A DNA stretch of 64,000 nt from Nocardioides carbamazepini. GTDB lineage: Bacteria; Actinomycetota; Actinomycetes; Propionibacteriales; Nocardioidaceae. Under the pieces are notes generated by a model. That model did no database searches. It worked only from the letters and a program-made list of their open reading frames with translations, and was not told the origin of the DNA. Shown in pieces: positions 35,814 to 45,435 of this stretch; the stretch's first letter is position 1; every line of letters begins with the position of its first letter. The stretch spans positions 310,001 through 374,000 of the forward strand of contig NZ_JAHTLF010000008.1 of the NCBI RefSeq assembly GCF_024614185.1, in the 5' to 3' direction. A program made the translations under genes and the position numbers.

Positions 35814-36964
35814 CCCGGCCGGACGGTGGTGGCGGTGGGATCTCCTTCGACTACAGCGACCAGCGCTTCGAGACCGTCACCGACGAGATCGAGGACCTGC
35901 TCGCCGACCTGATGGGCATCGAGGCCGCCGCGGAGATGTTCCGCACCCACCTCGTGAGCCTCAAGCTGCACCACGAAGGCGAGCAGGTGGCGCCCACCGT
36001 GCGGCCGATCAGCCTGCCGGCCAGCAAGCCCTTCACCGTCTACCCCATCCTGCCCGAGCCGCCCTTCGACACGTCGGGCGACCAACAGTCCTACCAGGAC
36101 TGGATCAACGAGGCGTACGCCGCGGGTGCCCAGTCCGCGGCGGGAACCGGCGCCTGGCTGCGCTCGATCATGGACAACTTCCACCTGGTCGACGCCGAGG
36201 CGCTGATCAACGGGGCCGACCAGCAGGCAGGCCTGGTGATCCAGCACGGGACCACGCTCACCGCCAACCTCGGCGAGGTCAACGCGGCGCTCGCCGACGA
36301 GTGGGACTGGGACGGCGACTCGATGGACGCCTTCTTCACGTGGGTCGCGGTTGCCGACGCCGCTCCGGCGGCGATGCTGCTGTTCGCCTACGCGGCGCAG
36401 TCGAGCGTCGCGAAGGCCGGTGCCGCGATCGGCGCGACCCAGGAGGCGATGATGCAGCAGGCGGAGAACGCCCGCGATGCGCTCAAGGCGACCATCAAGG
36501 CCTGGCGCGACGACGCCGACGCCTTCCCGTTCCCGCCGGGCTCGGGCTGGACGTTCAAGGACATCGGGACCGAGATCGGGGGCGTGATCGAGAGCAAGGT
36601 CCAGGCCCTCTCCGACACCCTTCCGGACCTGGGTCCGCTCGGCAACCTCGGCAAGGACTGGGCCCTCGACAAGGTCACGGGCACGCTGATCTCCAAGATC
36701 CCCGCGGTCAAGCCGGCCACCCTCACCTACAAGATCCTCACCACGCTCGAGGCGAACGAGGTCGAGGTCGAGAAGCAGCCGACGGCCCAGGTCATCATCG
36801 ACACGGTCGAGCAGACGTTCCGCGACATCGCGAAGGAGGGCGACGCAGCGGTCACCACCGCGGGCGAGGGGATGGCCGCGCTCGCCGCATCCCTCCACGA
36901 CGCCGACCAGCTCGTGATGCCCCGCCCCGACCCCACTCCCGCCGGCCACTACGAGCGCGACTGA
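35810..36964 (+). CDS. WXG-containing helical protein, candidate type VII secretion substrate
   Basis: 384 residues, without signal peptide, mostly helical. After a glycine-rich N-terminus, about 1-130 is a helical region unlike anything I recognise. At 165-235 a WXG100-like hairpin is visible: W-D-G at 167-169 followed by DSMDAFFTWV and a long alanine-rich helix. The C-terminal 140 residues are helical (KVQALSDTLPDLGPLGNLG...). No toxin motif was seen. It is coupled to the preceding small gene and closed by a strong terminator. No secretion ATPase or membrane component is in the window. Confidence 0.6.
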   Translation: MTRPDGGGGGISFDYSDQRFETVTDEIEDLLADLMGIEAAAEMFRTHLVSLKLHHEGEQVAPTVRPISLPASKPFTVYPILPEPPFDTSGDQQSYQDWINEAYAAGAQSAAGTGAWLRSIMDNFHLVDAEALINGADQQAGLVIQHGTTLTANLGEVNAALADEWDWDGDSMDAFFTWVAVADAAPAAMLLFAYAAQSSVAKAGAAIGATQEAMMQQAENARDALKATIKAWRDDADAFPFPPGSGWTFKDIGTEIGGVIESKVQALSDTLPDLGPLGNLGKDWALDKVTGTLISKIPAVKPATLTYKILTTLEANEVEVEKQPTAQVIIDTVEQTFRDIAKEGDAAVTTAGEGMAALAASLHDADQLVMPRPDPTPAGHYERD

Positions 36965-36986
36965 GCCTCCCGCCGGCCACTACGGA

Positions 36987-37024
36987 ACGAGGGGGTGGCC
37001 GCCCGTAGGCGGCCACCCCCTCGT
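36987..37024. terminator. Hairpin terminator between the WXG-like gene and pnp
   Basis: A perfect 17-base-pair stem (36987-37003 with 37008-37024) with loop CGTA lies between these convergent genes and can serve both. Confidence 0.85.
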
Positions 37025-37038
37025 GGCGTCTCAGCGAC

Positions 37039-39270
37039 TCACTCGGAGTCGGTCGACTCCTCGGCCTCAGCGGACTCGCCGCCCTCGGCCTCCTCGACAA
37101 CGGGGATGAGCGAGAGCTTGCCGCGGTCGTCGATCTCGGCGATCTCGACCTGGATCTTCTGGCCCACCGCGACGACGTCCTCGACGTTCTCGACGCGCTT
37201 GCCGCCGGCGAGGCCACGCAGCTTGCTGATGTGCAGCAGGCCGTCCTTGCCGGGCATGAGCGCGATGAAGGCGCCGAAGTTGGTCGTCTTGACGACCGTG
37301 CCGAGGTAGCGCTCGCCGACCTCGGGCATGGTCGGGTTCGCGATCGCGTTGATCGCCGCCCGGGCCGCCTCGGCAGCCTCGCCGTTGGTCGCGCCGATGT
37401 AGACGGTGCCGTCGTCCTCGATGGAGATCGAGGCGCCGGTGTCGTCCTGCAGCTGGTTGATCACCTTGCCCTTGGGCCCGATGACCTCGCCGATCTTGTC
37501 GACGGGCACCTTGACGGTGATGATCCGCGGCGCGTGGATCGACATCTCCTCGGGGCCGTCGATGGCCTCGGCCATGACCTCGAGGATGGCCAGGCGCGCG
37601 TCGCGAGCCTGGTTGAGGGCCTTGGCCAGGACCTCGGCCGGGATGCCGTCGAGCTTGGTGTCGAGCTGCAGCGCGGTGACGAACTCCTTGGTGCCGGCGA
37701 CCTTGAAGTCCATGTCGCCGAAGGCGTCCTCGGCGCCGAGGATGTCGGTCAGCGCGACATACTCGAGCTTGCCGTCGATCTCGCCCGAGATCAGGCCCAT
37801 CGCGATGCCGGCGACGGAGGCCTTCAGCGGCACACCGGCCTGGAGCAGCGCCAGCGTGGACGCACAGACCGAGCCCATCGAGGTGGAGCCGTTGGAGCCC
37901 ATCGCCTCGGAGAGCTGACGGATCGCGTAGGGGAACTCCTCACGGCTCGGCAGCACCGGCAGCAGCGCCCGGCGCGCGAGCGCCCCGTGGCCGACCTCGC
38001 GGCGCTTCGGCGAGCCGACGCGACCGGTCTCACCGGTGGAGAACGGCGGGAAGATGTACTTGTGCATGTAGCGGCGGTGCTTCTCCGGGGAGAGCGTGTC
38101 GAGCTGCTGCTCCATCTTGAGCATGTCGAGGGTCGTGACACCCAGGATCTGGGTCTCGCCACGCTCGAACAGCGCGGAGCCGTGCACCCGCGGGACGACG
38201 TCGACCTCGGCGTGCAGGGGACGGATGTCGGCGAGGCCGCGGCCGTCGATGCGGACCTTGTCGCGCAGCACGCGCTCCCGGACGACCTGCTTGTTGAGCG
38301 AGCGGAACGCCGCGCCGATCTCCTTCTCCCGGCCCTCGAACTGACCGGCCAGCTTGTCGAGCACCTCGGCCTTGAGCTCGTCGGTGCGCGCCTCGCGCTC
38401 CTGCTTGTCGCCGATGGTCATCGCCTCGGTCAGGTCGGCCTTGGCGGCCGCCTCGACGGCCTCGAAGACGTCGTCCTCGTAGTCGAGGAAGATCGGGAAC
38501 TCCTGGATCGGCTTGGCGGCCACGTTGGCGAGCTCGACCTGGGCCTCGACCAGCTGCTTGATGAACGGCTTGGCAGCGTCCAGACCGCCGGCGACGATCT
38601 CCTCGGTCGGCGCCTGCGCGCCGGAGGTGACCAGGCCCCACGACTGCTCCGTGGCCTCGGCCTCGACCATCATGATGGCGACGTCACCGGTCTCGGTGAC
38701 CCGGCCGGCGACGACCATGTCGAAGACGGCGTTCTCGAGCTGGCTGTGCGTCGGGAAGGCGACCCACTGGCCGTCGATCAGGGCGACCCGGGTCGCGCCG
38801 ACGGGACCGGAGAACGGCAGGCCGGAGAGCTGGGTCGACATGGACGCGGCGTTGATCGCGAGCACGTCGTACGGCGCGTCCGGGTTGAGCGCCATGACGG
38901 TGATGACGACCTGGACCTCGTTGCGCAGGCCCTTCTTGAAGGTCGGGCGCAGCGGCCGGTCGATGAGGCGGCAGGTGAGGATGGCGTCCTCGCCCGGACG
39001 ACCCTCGCTGCGGAAGAAGGAGCCGGGGATCTTGCCCGCGGCGTACATCCGCTCCTCGACGTCGATCGTCAGGGGGAAGAAGTCGAAGTGGTCCTTGGGG
39101 TGCTTCCCGGCGGTCGTCGCCGAGAGCAGCATGGTGTCGTCGTCGAGGTAGGCGGTCACCGAACCGGCGGCCTGGCGGGCCAGGAGGCCCGTCTCGAACT
39201 TGACGGTGCGGGTGCCGAACTTGCCGTTGTCGAGAACGGTCTCGACGGCGGAGATGACGGGTTCAGTCAA
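37039..39270 (-). CDS. pnp: Polyribonucleotide nucleotidyltransferase
   Basis: 743 residues. Two RNase PH domains flank a helical domain. They are followed by a KH domain ([27 protein letters not shown]) and an S1 domain ([31 protein letters not shown]), with an acidic tail. It degrades RNA 3-prime to 5-prime with phosphate and, in actinobacteria, may also make polynucleotides. The start is a TTG at 39270 (protein [19 protein letters not shown]), because no ATG or GTG fits the conserved N-terminus. A purine-rich AAGAGA upstream could act as the binding site. Confidence 0.96.
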   Translation of the reverse strand: MTEPVISAVETVLDNGKFGTRTVKFETGLLARQAAGSVTAYLDDDTMLLSATTAGKHPKDHFDFFPLTIDVEERMYAAGKIPGSFFRSEGRPGEDAILTCRLIDRPLRPTFKKGLRNEVQVVITVMALNPDAPYDVLAINAASMSTQLSGLPFSGPVGATRVALIDGQWVAFPTHSQLENAVFDMVVAGRVTETGDVAIMMVEAEATEQSWGLVTSGAQAPTEEIVAGGLDAAKPFIKQLVEAQVELANVAAKPIQEFPIFLDYEDDVFEAVEAAAKADLTEAMTIGDKQEREARTDELKAEVLDKLAGQFEGREKEIGAAFRSLNKQVVRERVLRDKVRIDGRGLADIRPLHAEVDVVPRVHGSALFERGETQILGVTTLDMLKMEQQLDTLSPEKHRRYMHKYIFPPFSTGETGRVGSPKRREVGHGALARRALLPVLPSREEFPYAIRQLSEAMGSNGSTSMGSVCASTLALLQAGVPLKASVAGIAMGLISGEIDGKLEYVALTDILGAEDAFGDMDFKVAGTKEFVTALQLDTKLDGIPAEVLAKALNQARDARLAILEVMAEAIDGPEEMSIHAPRIITVKVPVDKIGEVIGPKGKVINQLQDDTGASISIEDDGTVYIGATNGEAAEAARAAINAIANPTMPEVGERYLGTVVKTTNFGAFIALMPGKDGLLHISKLRGLAGGKRVENVEDVVAVGQKIQVEIAEIDDRGKLSLIPVVEEAEGGESAEAEESTDSE

Positions 39271-39364
39271 CAGTTTTCTCTTATTCGTACGTGCAGGGCA
39301 CGCTGCCCCGCGGGAATGGACTTGTTGTCACCGGCCAGAGTAACGACCAACACAGGGAAATGCA

Positions 39365-39393
39365 GAACGGACGACCCCGAGGGTCGCCCGTTC
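39365..39393 (-). terminator. Hairpin between rpsO and pnp
   Basis: 13-base arms (39365-39377 and 39381-39393) with one mismatch and a three-base loop. In minus-strand reading it lies upstream of the pnp start and after rpsO, so it may terminate rpsO or act in the pnp leader. Confidence 0.5.
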
Positions 39394-39399
39394 AAGAGC

Positions 39400-39528
39400 A
39401 TTTCCGTCGTCCGGCGCGTGCGGCTCCAAGGCGCGGGCCCGAAGGCGGCCGTCGAGCGAAGCGGGCCGTCGAGGGCCCGCAACGCCGGAGGGGTCTGAGC
39501 GAAGCGGCCCCCGCCGGACGGCGGAAAT
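39400..39528. repeat. Long palindromic intergenic element with GAGCGAAGCGG cores
   Basis: Outer 16-base arms (39400-39415 and 39513-39528, 15 of 16 matching) enclose a perfect eight-base pair GCGGGCCC/GGGCCCGC (39433-39440 and 39473-39480). GAGCGAAGCGG occurs twice, at about 39454 and 39498. The right arm touches the rpsO stop codon. It shares the GAGCGMAGCG core with elements at 30490, 46900s and 52990. Confidence 0.65.
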
Positions 39529-39803
39529 CAGCGGCGCAGGCCGAGGCGCTCGACAATGGAGCGGTAGCGCTCGATCTCGGTCTTCTTCAGATAGTTGAGA
39601 AGACGACGGCGCTGGCCGACGAGGAGCAGCAGGCCACGACGGCTGTGGTGGTCGTGCTTGTGCTGCTTGAGGTGCTCGGTCAGGTGGCTGATGCGGTGCG
39701 AGAGAAGCGCGATCTGCACCTCGGGCGAACCCGTGTCGCCCTCGGCGGTGGCGTACTCCGCGATGATCTTCTTCTTGGTCTCAGCGTCGGTACCGACTGC
39801 CAT
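39528..39803 (-). CDS. rpsO: 30S ribosomal protein S15
   Basis: 91 residues, the family length. It contains the [51 protein letters not shown] core that binds 16S rRNA. The ATG at 39803 has AAGGAG upstream. pnp follows downstream, the common rpsO-pnp order, but with a 257-base gap holding hairpins and a repeat. Confidence 0.97.
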   Translation of the reverse strand: MAVGTDAETKKKIIAEYATAEGDTGSPEVQIALLSHRISHLTEHLKQHKHDHHSRRGLLLLVGQRRRLLNYLKKTEIERYRSIVERLGLRR

Positions 39804-39944
39804 GGGGACTCCTTGTTCGCTCGTTGCGCGGCGCCCCAGCCTGAAATCCTGGAGCTCTCTTAGTCCGCGGCCGTTCTGACGGCAACCGCACAAGGCTAAC
39901 AGCGGTGGTCACAGGGGGCCGAATCGCTGTGCGACGATGCCAGC

Positions 39945-42065
39945 GTGGAGACACGGACCGGCGTGTGCAACCTGTGCGAGGCCACCTGCGGCCTGCTGCT
40001 GACCATCGACCCGACGGTCGACGGTGGCCGGGTGACCGGCGTCCGCGGCAACCCCGCAGACCCGCTCTCCCGCGGCCACATCTGCCCCAAGGGCGTCGCC
40101 CTCGGTGACATCCACGCCGACCCGGACCGGCTGCGCCGTCCGGTACGACGCGTCGGCGACGGCGCCGACGCACGGTTCGAGGAGATCGGCTGGGACGAGG
40201 CGCTCGACCTGGTCGCCGACCGACTCGCGGCCACGGTCGACGACCACGGGGAGGACGCGCTGGCGATCTACCTCGGCAACCCCAACGTCCACAGCCTCGG
40301 CGCGATGACCCACGGCGTCGCGCTGGCGCAGTCGTTCCGGACGCGCAACAAGTTCAGCGCGACCTCGGTCGACCAGCTCCCCCACCAGGTGATCGGCTAC
40401 CTGCTCTACGGCCATCAGCTGCTGCTGCCGGTGCCCGACATCGACCGGACCTCCTACTTCCTGGTGCTCGGCGCCAACCCGATGGCGTCCAACGGCTCGC
40501 TGATGACGGTGCCGGACTTCCCCGGACGGCTGCGCGAGCTGCATGCCCGCGGCGGCCGGATGGTCGTGCTCGATCCCCGGCGCACCGAGACCGCGAAGGT
40601 CGCCGACGAGCACCACTTCGTGCGGCCCGGCACCGATGCCTGGGTGCTGCTCGCCCTGCTGCACGTGCTCTTCGCCGAGGGCCGCACCCACCCTCCGTCG
40701 TACGTCGACGGGCTGGCGGCCGTCGAGGAGCTGGTCGCCGGCTTCACCCCGGAGCTGGCCGAGCAGGCGAGCGGCGTACCGGCGGACGAGATCCGCCGGA
40801 TCGCGCGGGACTTCGCGGCGGCAGACGGCGCGGCGGCATACGGCCGGATCGGTGTGTCGACCCAGGAGTTCGGGACCTTGTGCCAGTGGGCGGTCCAGAT
40901 GATCAACCTGGTCACCGGGAACCTCGACCGCGAGGGCGGGGTGCTGCTGACGACCCCGGCGATCGACGCGATCGGGCGGGGGCTGATCGGTCGGGGGCAC
41001 CACGACCGCTACCGCTCGCGCGTGCGGCAGGCGCCCGAGTTCGGCGGCGAGCTCCCGGTCTCGGTGCTGCGCGAGGAGATCGAGACCCCCGGTGACGGAC
41101 AGGTGCGGGCGCTGCTCACCGTCGCCGGCAACCCGGTGCTCTCGACACCGGACGGGGTCGCGCTGGACCGGGCGATCCGGGGGCTCGACTTCTACGCCGC
41201 GATCGACCTCTACATCAACGAGACGACCCGCCATGCGGACGTGATCCTGCCGCCGACCTCCCTGCTGGAGCGCGACCACTACGACCTGGTCTTCCACCTG
41301 CTGGCGGTGCGCAACACCGCACGGTTCACGCCGGCGGTGTTCCCGAAGGGCCGCGACCAGCGCCACGACTGGGAGATCTTCCGCGACCTCTACCTGCGGG
41401 TGACCCGGCGTCGGCGGCGGAAGCCGCCGCTGAAGCGCCGGATCACGGCCGCGGCCCGGATGCGGCTGAGCCCGACCTTCCTGATCGGCACGCTGCTGCG
41501 GACCGGCCGCTCGCAGACGACGCTGACCGAGCTGCGCCGCCACCCCGAGGGTGTCGACCTCGGGCCGCTGCGCCCCGGACAGCTGCCCGACCGACTGCGG
41601 ACCCGGGACCACCGGATCGACGCCGTCCCCGCCCTCGTCACCGACGACATCGCCCGGCTGCGTGAGCAGGCACTCCCCCGCGACGGCGAGCTGCTGCTCA
41701 TCGGCCGCCGCCACCAGCGCGACTGCAACTCGTGGATGCACAACACCGACCGGCTCACCCGCGGCAAGGCCCGCCACCAGCTGCTCATGCACCCCGCCGA
41801 CCTCGACGCCCGCGGGCTCGCCGACGGCGCCGTCGTCACGGTCCGCTCCCGGGTCGGCGAGGTGACGGTGGAGGTGGCGGCGACCGAGGACGTGATGCCC
41901 GGCGTGGTCTCCCTCCCCCACGGCTACGGCCACGGCCGTGCCGGGGCCCGCCTCGGCATCGCCGCCGGTGTCGCGGGCGTCTCGATCAACGACCTCACCG
42001 ATCCCGAGCGGCTCGACGTGTCGGGCAACGCGGCGCTGTCCGGCGTGCCCGTGACGGTGTCCTAG
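39945..42065 (+). CDS. Molybdopterin-dependent oxidoreductase, DMSO reductase family, single-subunit type
   Basis: 706 residues from a GTG at 39945. An N-terminal 4Fe-4S site (C8, C11, C15 and C47) leads into molybdopterin-binding domains (LGANPMASNGSLM, VLDPRRTETAKVADEHHFVRPGTDAWVL) and a C-terminal dinucleotide-binding domain (RRHQRDCNSWMHNTD...LSLPHGYGHG-like). The metal ligand at the position usually held by Ser, Cys or Sec is not obvious; the region reads TSVDQLPHQV. There is no signal peptide and no partner subunit nearby, so it is cytoplasmic. Substrate unknown; formate-dehydrogenase-like or other oxidoreductases are options. Confidence 0.87.
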   Translation: METRTGVCNLCEATCGLLLTIDPTVDGGRVTGVRGNPADPLSRGHICPKGVALGDIHADPDRLRRPVRRVGDGADARFEEIGWDEALDLVADRLAATVDDHGEDALAIYLGNPNVHSLGAMTHGVALAQSFRTRNKFSATSVDQLPHQVIGYLLYGHQLLLPVPDIDRTSYFLVLGANPMASNGSLMTVPDFPGRLRELHARGGRMVVLDPRRTETAKVADEHHFVRPGTDAWVLLALLHVLFAEGRTHPPSYVDGLAAVEELVAGFTPELAEQASGVPADEIRRIARDFAAADGAAAYGRIGVSTQEFGTLCQWAVQMINLVTGNLDREGGVLLTTPAIDAIGRGLIGRGHHDRYRSRVRQAPEFGGELPVSVLREEIETPGDGQVRALLTVAGNPVLSTPDGVALDRAIRGLDFYAAIDLYINETTRHADVILPPTSLLERDHYDLVFHLLAVRNTARFTPAVFPKGRDQRHDWEIFRDLYLRVTRRRRRKPPLKRRITAAARMRLSPTFLIGTLLRTGRSQTTLTELRRHPEGVDLGPLRPGQLPDRLRTRDHRIDAVPALVTDDIARLREQALPRDGELLLIGRRHQRDCNSWMHNTDRLTRGKARHQLLMHPADLDARGLADGAVVTVRSRVGEVTVEVAATEDVMPGVVSLPHGYGHGRAGARLGIAAGVAGVSINDLTDPERLDVSGNAALSGVPVTVS

Positions 42066-42071
42066 GCACCG

Positions 42072-42494
42072 GTGGACCTCGTCGTCGCGCCCGGGCCGGG
42101 GATTCCGGCAGGCCTGGTCATCCCTGCCCCGGAGCTGGTCGAGCGGTTCTCCCGCTCCCCCGGTCCGGGAGGACAGTCGGTCAACACGACCGACAGCCGG
42201 GTCGAGCTGGTCTGGGACCCGGCCGCCTCCGGCGTGCTCACCGACACCCAGCGCTCACGGCTGCTCACCCGGATCGACGGGCCGATCAGCGTGGTCGCCC
42301 ACGAGCACCGGTCCCAGCACCGCAACCGGGTGGCCGCTCGAGAGCGCCTCGCCGCCCGGGTCCGCGAGCTCCTGGCCCCGCCCCCGCCGAGCCGACGCGC
42401 CACCAGGCCCACCCGCGGCTCGAAGGAGAGGCGACTCGACGCCAAGCGCCGCCGCGGGCAGACCAAGCAGCTGCGCGGTCGCATCGAAGACTGA
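42072..42494 (+). CDS. arfB: ArfB/YaeJ-type peptidyl-tRNA hydrolase (ribosome rescue)
   Basis: 140 residues. The release-factor GGQ is at 33-35 in SRSPGPGGQSVNTTDSRVEL. The basic C-terminal tail (RGSKERRLDAKRRRGQTKQLRGR) fits the mRNA channel of stalled ribosomes, as in ArfB. It hydrolyses peptidyl-tRNA on ribosomes that have run out of message. It starts six bases after the Mo-oxidoreductase stop and is probably co-transcribed with it, without an obvious functional link. Confidence 0.92.
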   Translation: MDLVVAPGPGIPAGLVIPAPELVERFSRSPGPGGQSVNTTDSRVELVWDPAASGVLTDTQRSRLLTRIDGPISVVAHEHRSQHRNRVAARERLAARVRELLAPPPPSRRATRPTRGSKERRLDAKRRRGQTKQLRGRIED

Positions 42495-42497
42495 GCG

Positions 42498-42517
42498 GAC
42501 GACACGACGAGGTCGTC
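42498..42517. terminator. Short hairpin between arfB and the nucleoside hydrolase gene
   Basis: GACGAC and GTCGTC (six-base arms, eight-base loop) lie in the 38-base gap between these convergent genes. It is a weak candidate terminator. Confidence 0.35.
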
Positions 42518-42532
42518 GCGCCACCTCGCGCG

Positions 42533-43486
42533 CTACTCCGACCGAGCCGGCCGACTCCCCAGTGTCGCGCAGAGCAGGTCGACGTAGCGGTCCTTGTCGG
42601 CGCGGACCGCTACCGACATCCGGCCGAGGGACTCGTCGGCCTCGGCCGCGAAGCGCGTGGCACCGTACGTCGCCGGGTCGGATCGCTCCACGCGTACCCC
42701 GGCGCGCAGCGTGGTGAGCAGATCGGGGTCGACCAGCGCGGCCACGGCGAGCGGGTCGTGCAGCGGCGCTCCCCCGAGCGCGGCCATCGCCGCGTCCCGG
42801 CGGTACCAGTCGATCCGGGCGGCGACGAAGGAGGCGGCGGCCGCTCCGGCCGGTGTGCCGAGCGCGCGCAGCCGGGCGACGTCCACCGTTGTCAGCGGGG
42901 CCGAGAACGTCGCGTCCATCGTCACGAGCAGCACGTCGCGGAAGCGCGCCGTGAGGACGTCGGCGGCGGCCTCGGGGTCGCACCACACGTTCCGCTCGGC
43001 GTACGGCGTCACGCCGGCTTCGCGGTGGGTGCCACCGAGCACGACCAGCCGGCCCACCGAGCCGGTGATCGACCGGTCGGCCGCCAGCGCCGCGGCGAGG
43101 TTCGTGAGCGGTCCGGTCGCGACCAGCGCCACGGGTTCCGTGGCCGCCCGCAGCGTGGCGACGAGCCACTCGACCGCGTCGCCGCCCGCGGCGGCTGTCG
43201 GCGCCGGCAGGTCGAGGGTCGGCGGCAGGTCGGCCCGTCCGGACGGGAGCGGCTCGAGCCGCGGCCGGACCGGCTCATTGCGGCCCGGGTGGACGCCGAC
43301 GCCGCCGCGGTCCACGAGGTCGAGCACCCGCAGCGTGTTGTCGGTGGTGTGCCGGACGTCGTGGTTGCCCCAGACCGTGGTCACGCCGAGCAGGTCGAGG
43401 CGCGGATGCAGTGCGGCGAGCAGGATGGCGACGGCATCGTCGGTGCCGGTGTCGCAGTCGAGCACGACGGGCAGCCGCGTGCTCAC
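42533..43486 (-). CDS. Inosine/uridine-preferring nucleoside hydrolase
   Basis: 317 residues from a GTG at 43486 overlapping the upstream stop (GTGA). The calcium-binding aspartate motif DCDTGTDDA (10-18) and ALVATGPLTNLAAAL (120-134) define the family, with a late HDPLAVAA carrying the catalytic histidine and aspartate. It cleaves ribonucleosides to base and ribose for salvage. It follows a membrane protein gene and precedes no other salvage gene here. Confidence 0.92.
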   Translation of the reverse strand: MSTRLPVVLDCDTGTDDAVAILLAALHPRLDLLGVTTVWGNHDVRHTTDNTLRVLDLVDRGGVGVHPGRNEPVRPRLEPLPSGRADLPPTLDLPAPTAAAGGDAVEWLVATLRAATEPVALVATGPLTNLAAALAADRSITGSVGRLVVLGGTHREAGVTPYAERNVWCDPEAAADVLTARFRDVLLVTMDATFSAPLTTVDVARLRALGTPAGAAAASFVAARIDWYRRDAAMAALGGAPLHDPLAVAALVDPDLLTTLRAGVRVERSDPATYGATRFAAEADESLGRMSVAVRADKDRYVDLLCATLGSRPARSE

Positions 43487-44424
43487 CGCCCTGCCCCGTC
43501 GGGCTCGCCGGTCACATCGGTCACATCGGGCGCGTCGTCGCGCAGGGCCCGGTACGCCGAGCGGGCGGTGACCGCGCTCTCCAGCTCGCGCAGCACCACG
43601 GAGAAGAACTGGGTCCGGTACATCTCGTCGGTGACGGCGTACACGGTGAAGTAGAGCCCGCTGAACGCCGCCAGGAAGGTCGACACCCGCAGCAGCTCGA
43701 GGCTGAGCCGGTCGCCGAGCCAGTCGCCGACCGGGCCGTCGGGCGGGTGCAGCGCGCCACCCGTCCACTGGCTCACGACGGACGGCTCCATCGCGACGAC
43801 ACCGAACACGATGAAGAACGCGAACACCGCGAGGGCGAGCAGCAGCACCTGGACGGCCTGGGCGACGAGCAGCACCAGGAGCAGGTTGACCCGCTCCAGG
43901 CCCCGCAGGCCGGCGTCGACGGTGTCCAGCTCCTCCGGGAGCCGGGTGAGCAGGAAGCCGACCGCGATCGCGGCGAAGAGCAGGACCGCGACCCACAGCA
44001 CACCGCCGTCGAGGCTGGCCGCGACCTGCCACACCTCGGCGTTGATGAACAGGAACGTGATGAACAGCAGGAGCAGCGGCAGCGCCCGGGTCACCAGCGG
44101 AAGGACGAGGCCGAAGGAGCGGAGTGTGCGCCGCACCGCCCAGCCGACGATCAGCCAGGCCCGCAGTGTCGCCGTGGCGTAGACGGCGGCCACGATGCCG
44201 GCGACGGTGAGACCGCCGCCGACCCCGGCGGCCGCCCCGAGCCCGGCCGCGACGCCGCAGCCGCCCGCGATGCCGAGCAGGACCGCCGCCGCGAGGACGC
44301 CGACGAGGCGACCACGGCCCAGGCCGCGAGCCACCCCGGCTCGCACGTCATCGACGAAGTAGGGCAGCCCGTGGTCGACGAACCACCCTTCGGCGACGGC
44401 GACGTCGTCCTGCGCACCGGTCAT
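43483..44424 (-). CDS. Unknown polytopic membrane protein
   Basis: 313 residues with about six hydrophobic segments (roughly 40-60, 65-85, 107-127, 140-158, 180-206 and 245-265). The hydrophilic N-terminal 30 residues and C-terminal 40 residues are probably cytoplasmic. The family is unrecognised. It is coupled to the nucleoside hydrolase gene downstream and lies 13 bases downstream of ribF, so a three-gene run ribF-membrane protein-hydrolase is likely. A transport role for nucleosides is possible but not shown. Confidence 0.75.
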   Translation of the reverse strand: MTGAQDDVAVAEGWFVDHGLPYFVDDVRAGVARGLGRGRLVGVLAAAVLLGIAGGCGVAAGLGAAAGVGGGLTVAGIVAAVYATATLRAWLIVGWAVRRTLRSFGLVLPLVTRALPLLLLFITFLFINAEVWQVAASLDGGVLWVAVLLFAAIAVGFLLTRLPEELDTVDAGLRGLERVNLLLVLLVAQAVQVLLLALAVFAFFIVFGVVAMEPSVVSQWTGGALHPPDGPVGDWLGDRLSLELLRVSTFLAAFSGLYFTVYAVTDEMYRTQFFSVVLRELESAVTARSAYRALRDDAPDVTDVTGEPDGAGR

Positions 44425-44437
44425 GTCGGACAGCCCG

Positions 44438-45397
44438 TCAGTCCGCGAGGATCGCCCGCGCCCGGTCGACGTCGTCGGCCATCGCGGTCAGCAGGTCCTC
44501 CACCGAGTCGAAGCGCACCATGCCCCGCAGTCGCTCGACGAAGGCGACCTCGACCTCCCGACCGTAGAGCTCGAGGTCGGTGCGGTCGAGCACGTACGAC
44601 TCGACCCGGCGCTCGCGCTCCCCGGCGAAGGTCGGGTTGGTGCCGACACTGATCGCCGCCGGGTAGGTCGTACCGTCGTCCGGGCCGTCGAGCAGGGTGA
44701 GCCGTCCGGCGTAGACGCCGTCGGCGGGTGCGGCCGCACCCGAGCGGACCGGCACGTTGGCGGTCGGGAAGCCGAGCTCGCGGCCCCGCTTGTCGCCCTC
44801 GATGACGATCCCGGTGACGGTGAACGCGCGGCCGAGCGCCTCGGCGGCGCCGGTGACGTCGCCGGCGGCCAGACAGGTCCGGACGTACGTCGACGACCAC
44901 ACCTGGGGGCCACCGTCGAGGCTGACCTCCTCCAGCACGAAGTCGTGCTCGGCACCGGCCGCGCGCAGCAGGTTGCAGTCGCCCGCGGCCCGGTTGCCGA
45001 ACCGGAAGTTGGCGCCGACGACGACCGCCTTGGCGTGCAGCGTGTCGAGCAGGATCCGGTCGATGAACTCCGCCGGCGTCCAGGCGGCGATGTCGCGGGA
45101 GAACGGGATGACGAGCACGTCGTCGATGCCTGCCTCGCCGAGGAGCCGCAGTCTCTGGTCGATGGTGGTGATGGTGGGCGGCGCGTGCTCGGGGCGGAGC
45201 ACCGCGATCGGGTGGGGGTCGAAGGTCACCGCGACCACGCCGTCGACGGGCGTCGTGGCGCCGACCTCGGCCGCCATCTCGCGCGCTCGCCGGATGACGT
45301 GCTGGTGACCGAGGTGCATGCCGTCGAAGTTCCCGATCGTCACGACCGTGCGACCGAGATCGCGGGGCACGTCGGAGAAGTCACGCCACACTCGCAC
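44438..45397 (-). CDS. ribF: Bifunctional riboflavin kinase/FAD synthetase
   Basis: 319 residues. The N-terminal adenylyltransferase half has GNFDGMHLGH (22-31) and STYVR. The C-terminal kinase half has KRGRELGFPTANV. Together they convert riboflavin to FMN and FAD. It starts at a GTG with no ribosome binding site and GAGAGT seven bases upstream, a weak leaderless -10. ribF lies between rpsO and truB as in other actinobacteria, although here accessory genes separate it from rpsO. Confidence 0.95.
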   Translation of the reverse strand: MRVWRDFSDVPRDLGRTVVTIGNFDGMHLGHQHVIRRAREMAAEVGATTPVDGVVAVTFDPHPIAVLRPEHAPPTITTIDQRLRLLGEAGIDDVLVIPFSRDIAAWTPAEFIDRILLDTLHAKAVVVGANFRFGNRAAGDCNLLRAAGAEHDFVLEEVSLDGGPQVWSSTYVRTCLAAGDVTGAAEALGRAFTVTGIVIEGDKRGRELGFPTANVPVRSGAAAPADGVYAGRLTLLDGPDDGTTYPAAISVGTNPTFAGERERRVESYVLDRTDLELYGREVEVAFVERLRGMVRFDSVEDLLTAMADDVDRARAILAD

Positions 45398-45435
45398 GGC
45401 GGCAACTCTCCCACATCGGCGGCGTGGACCGAAGG

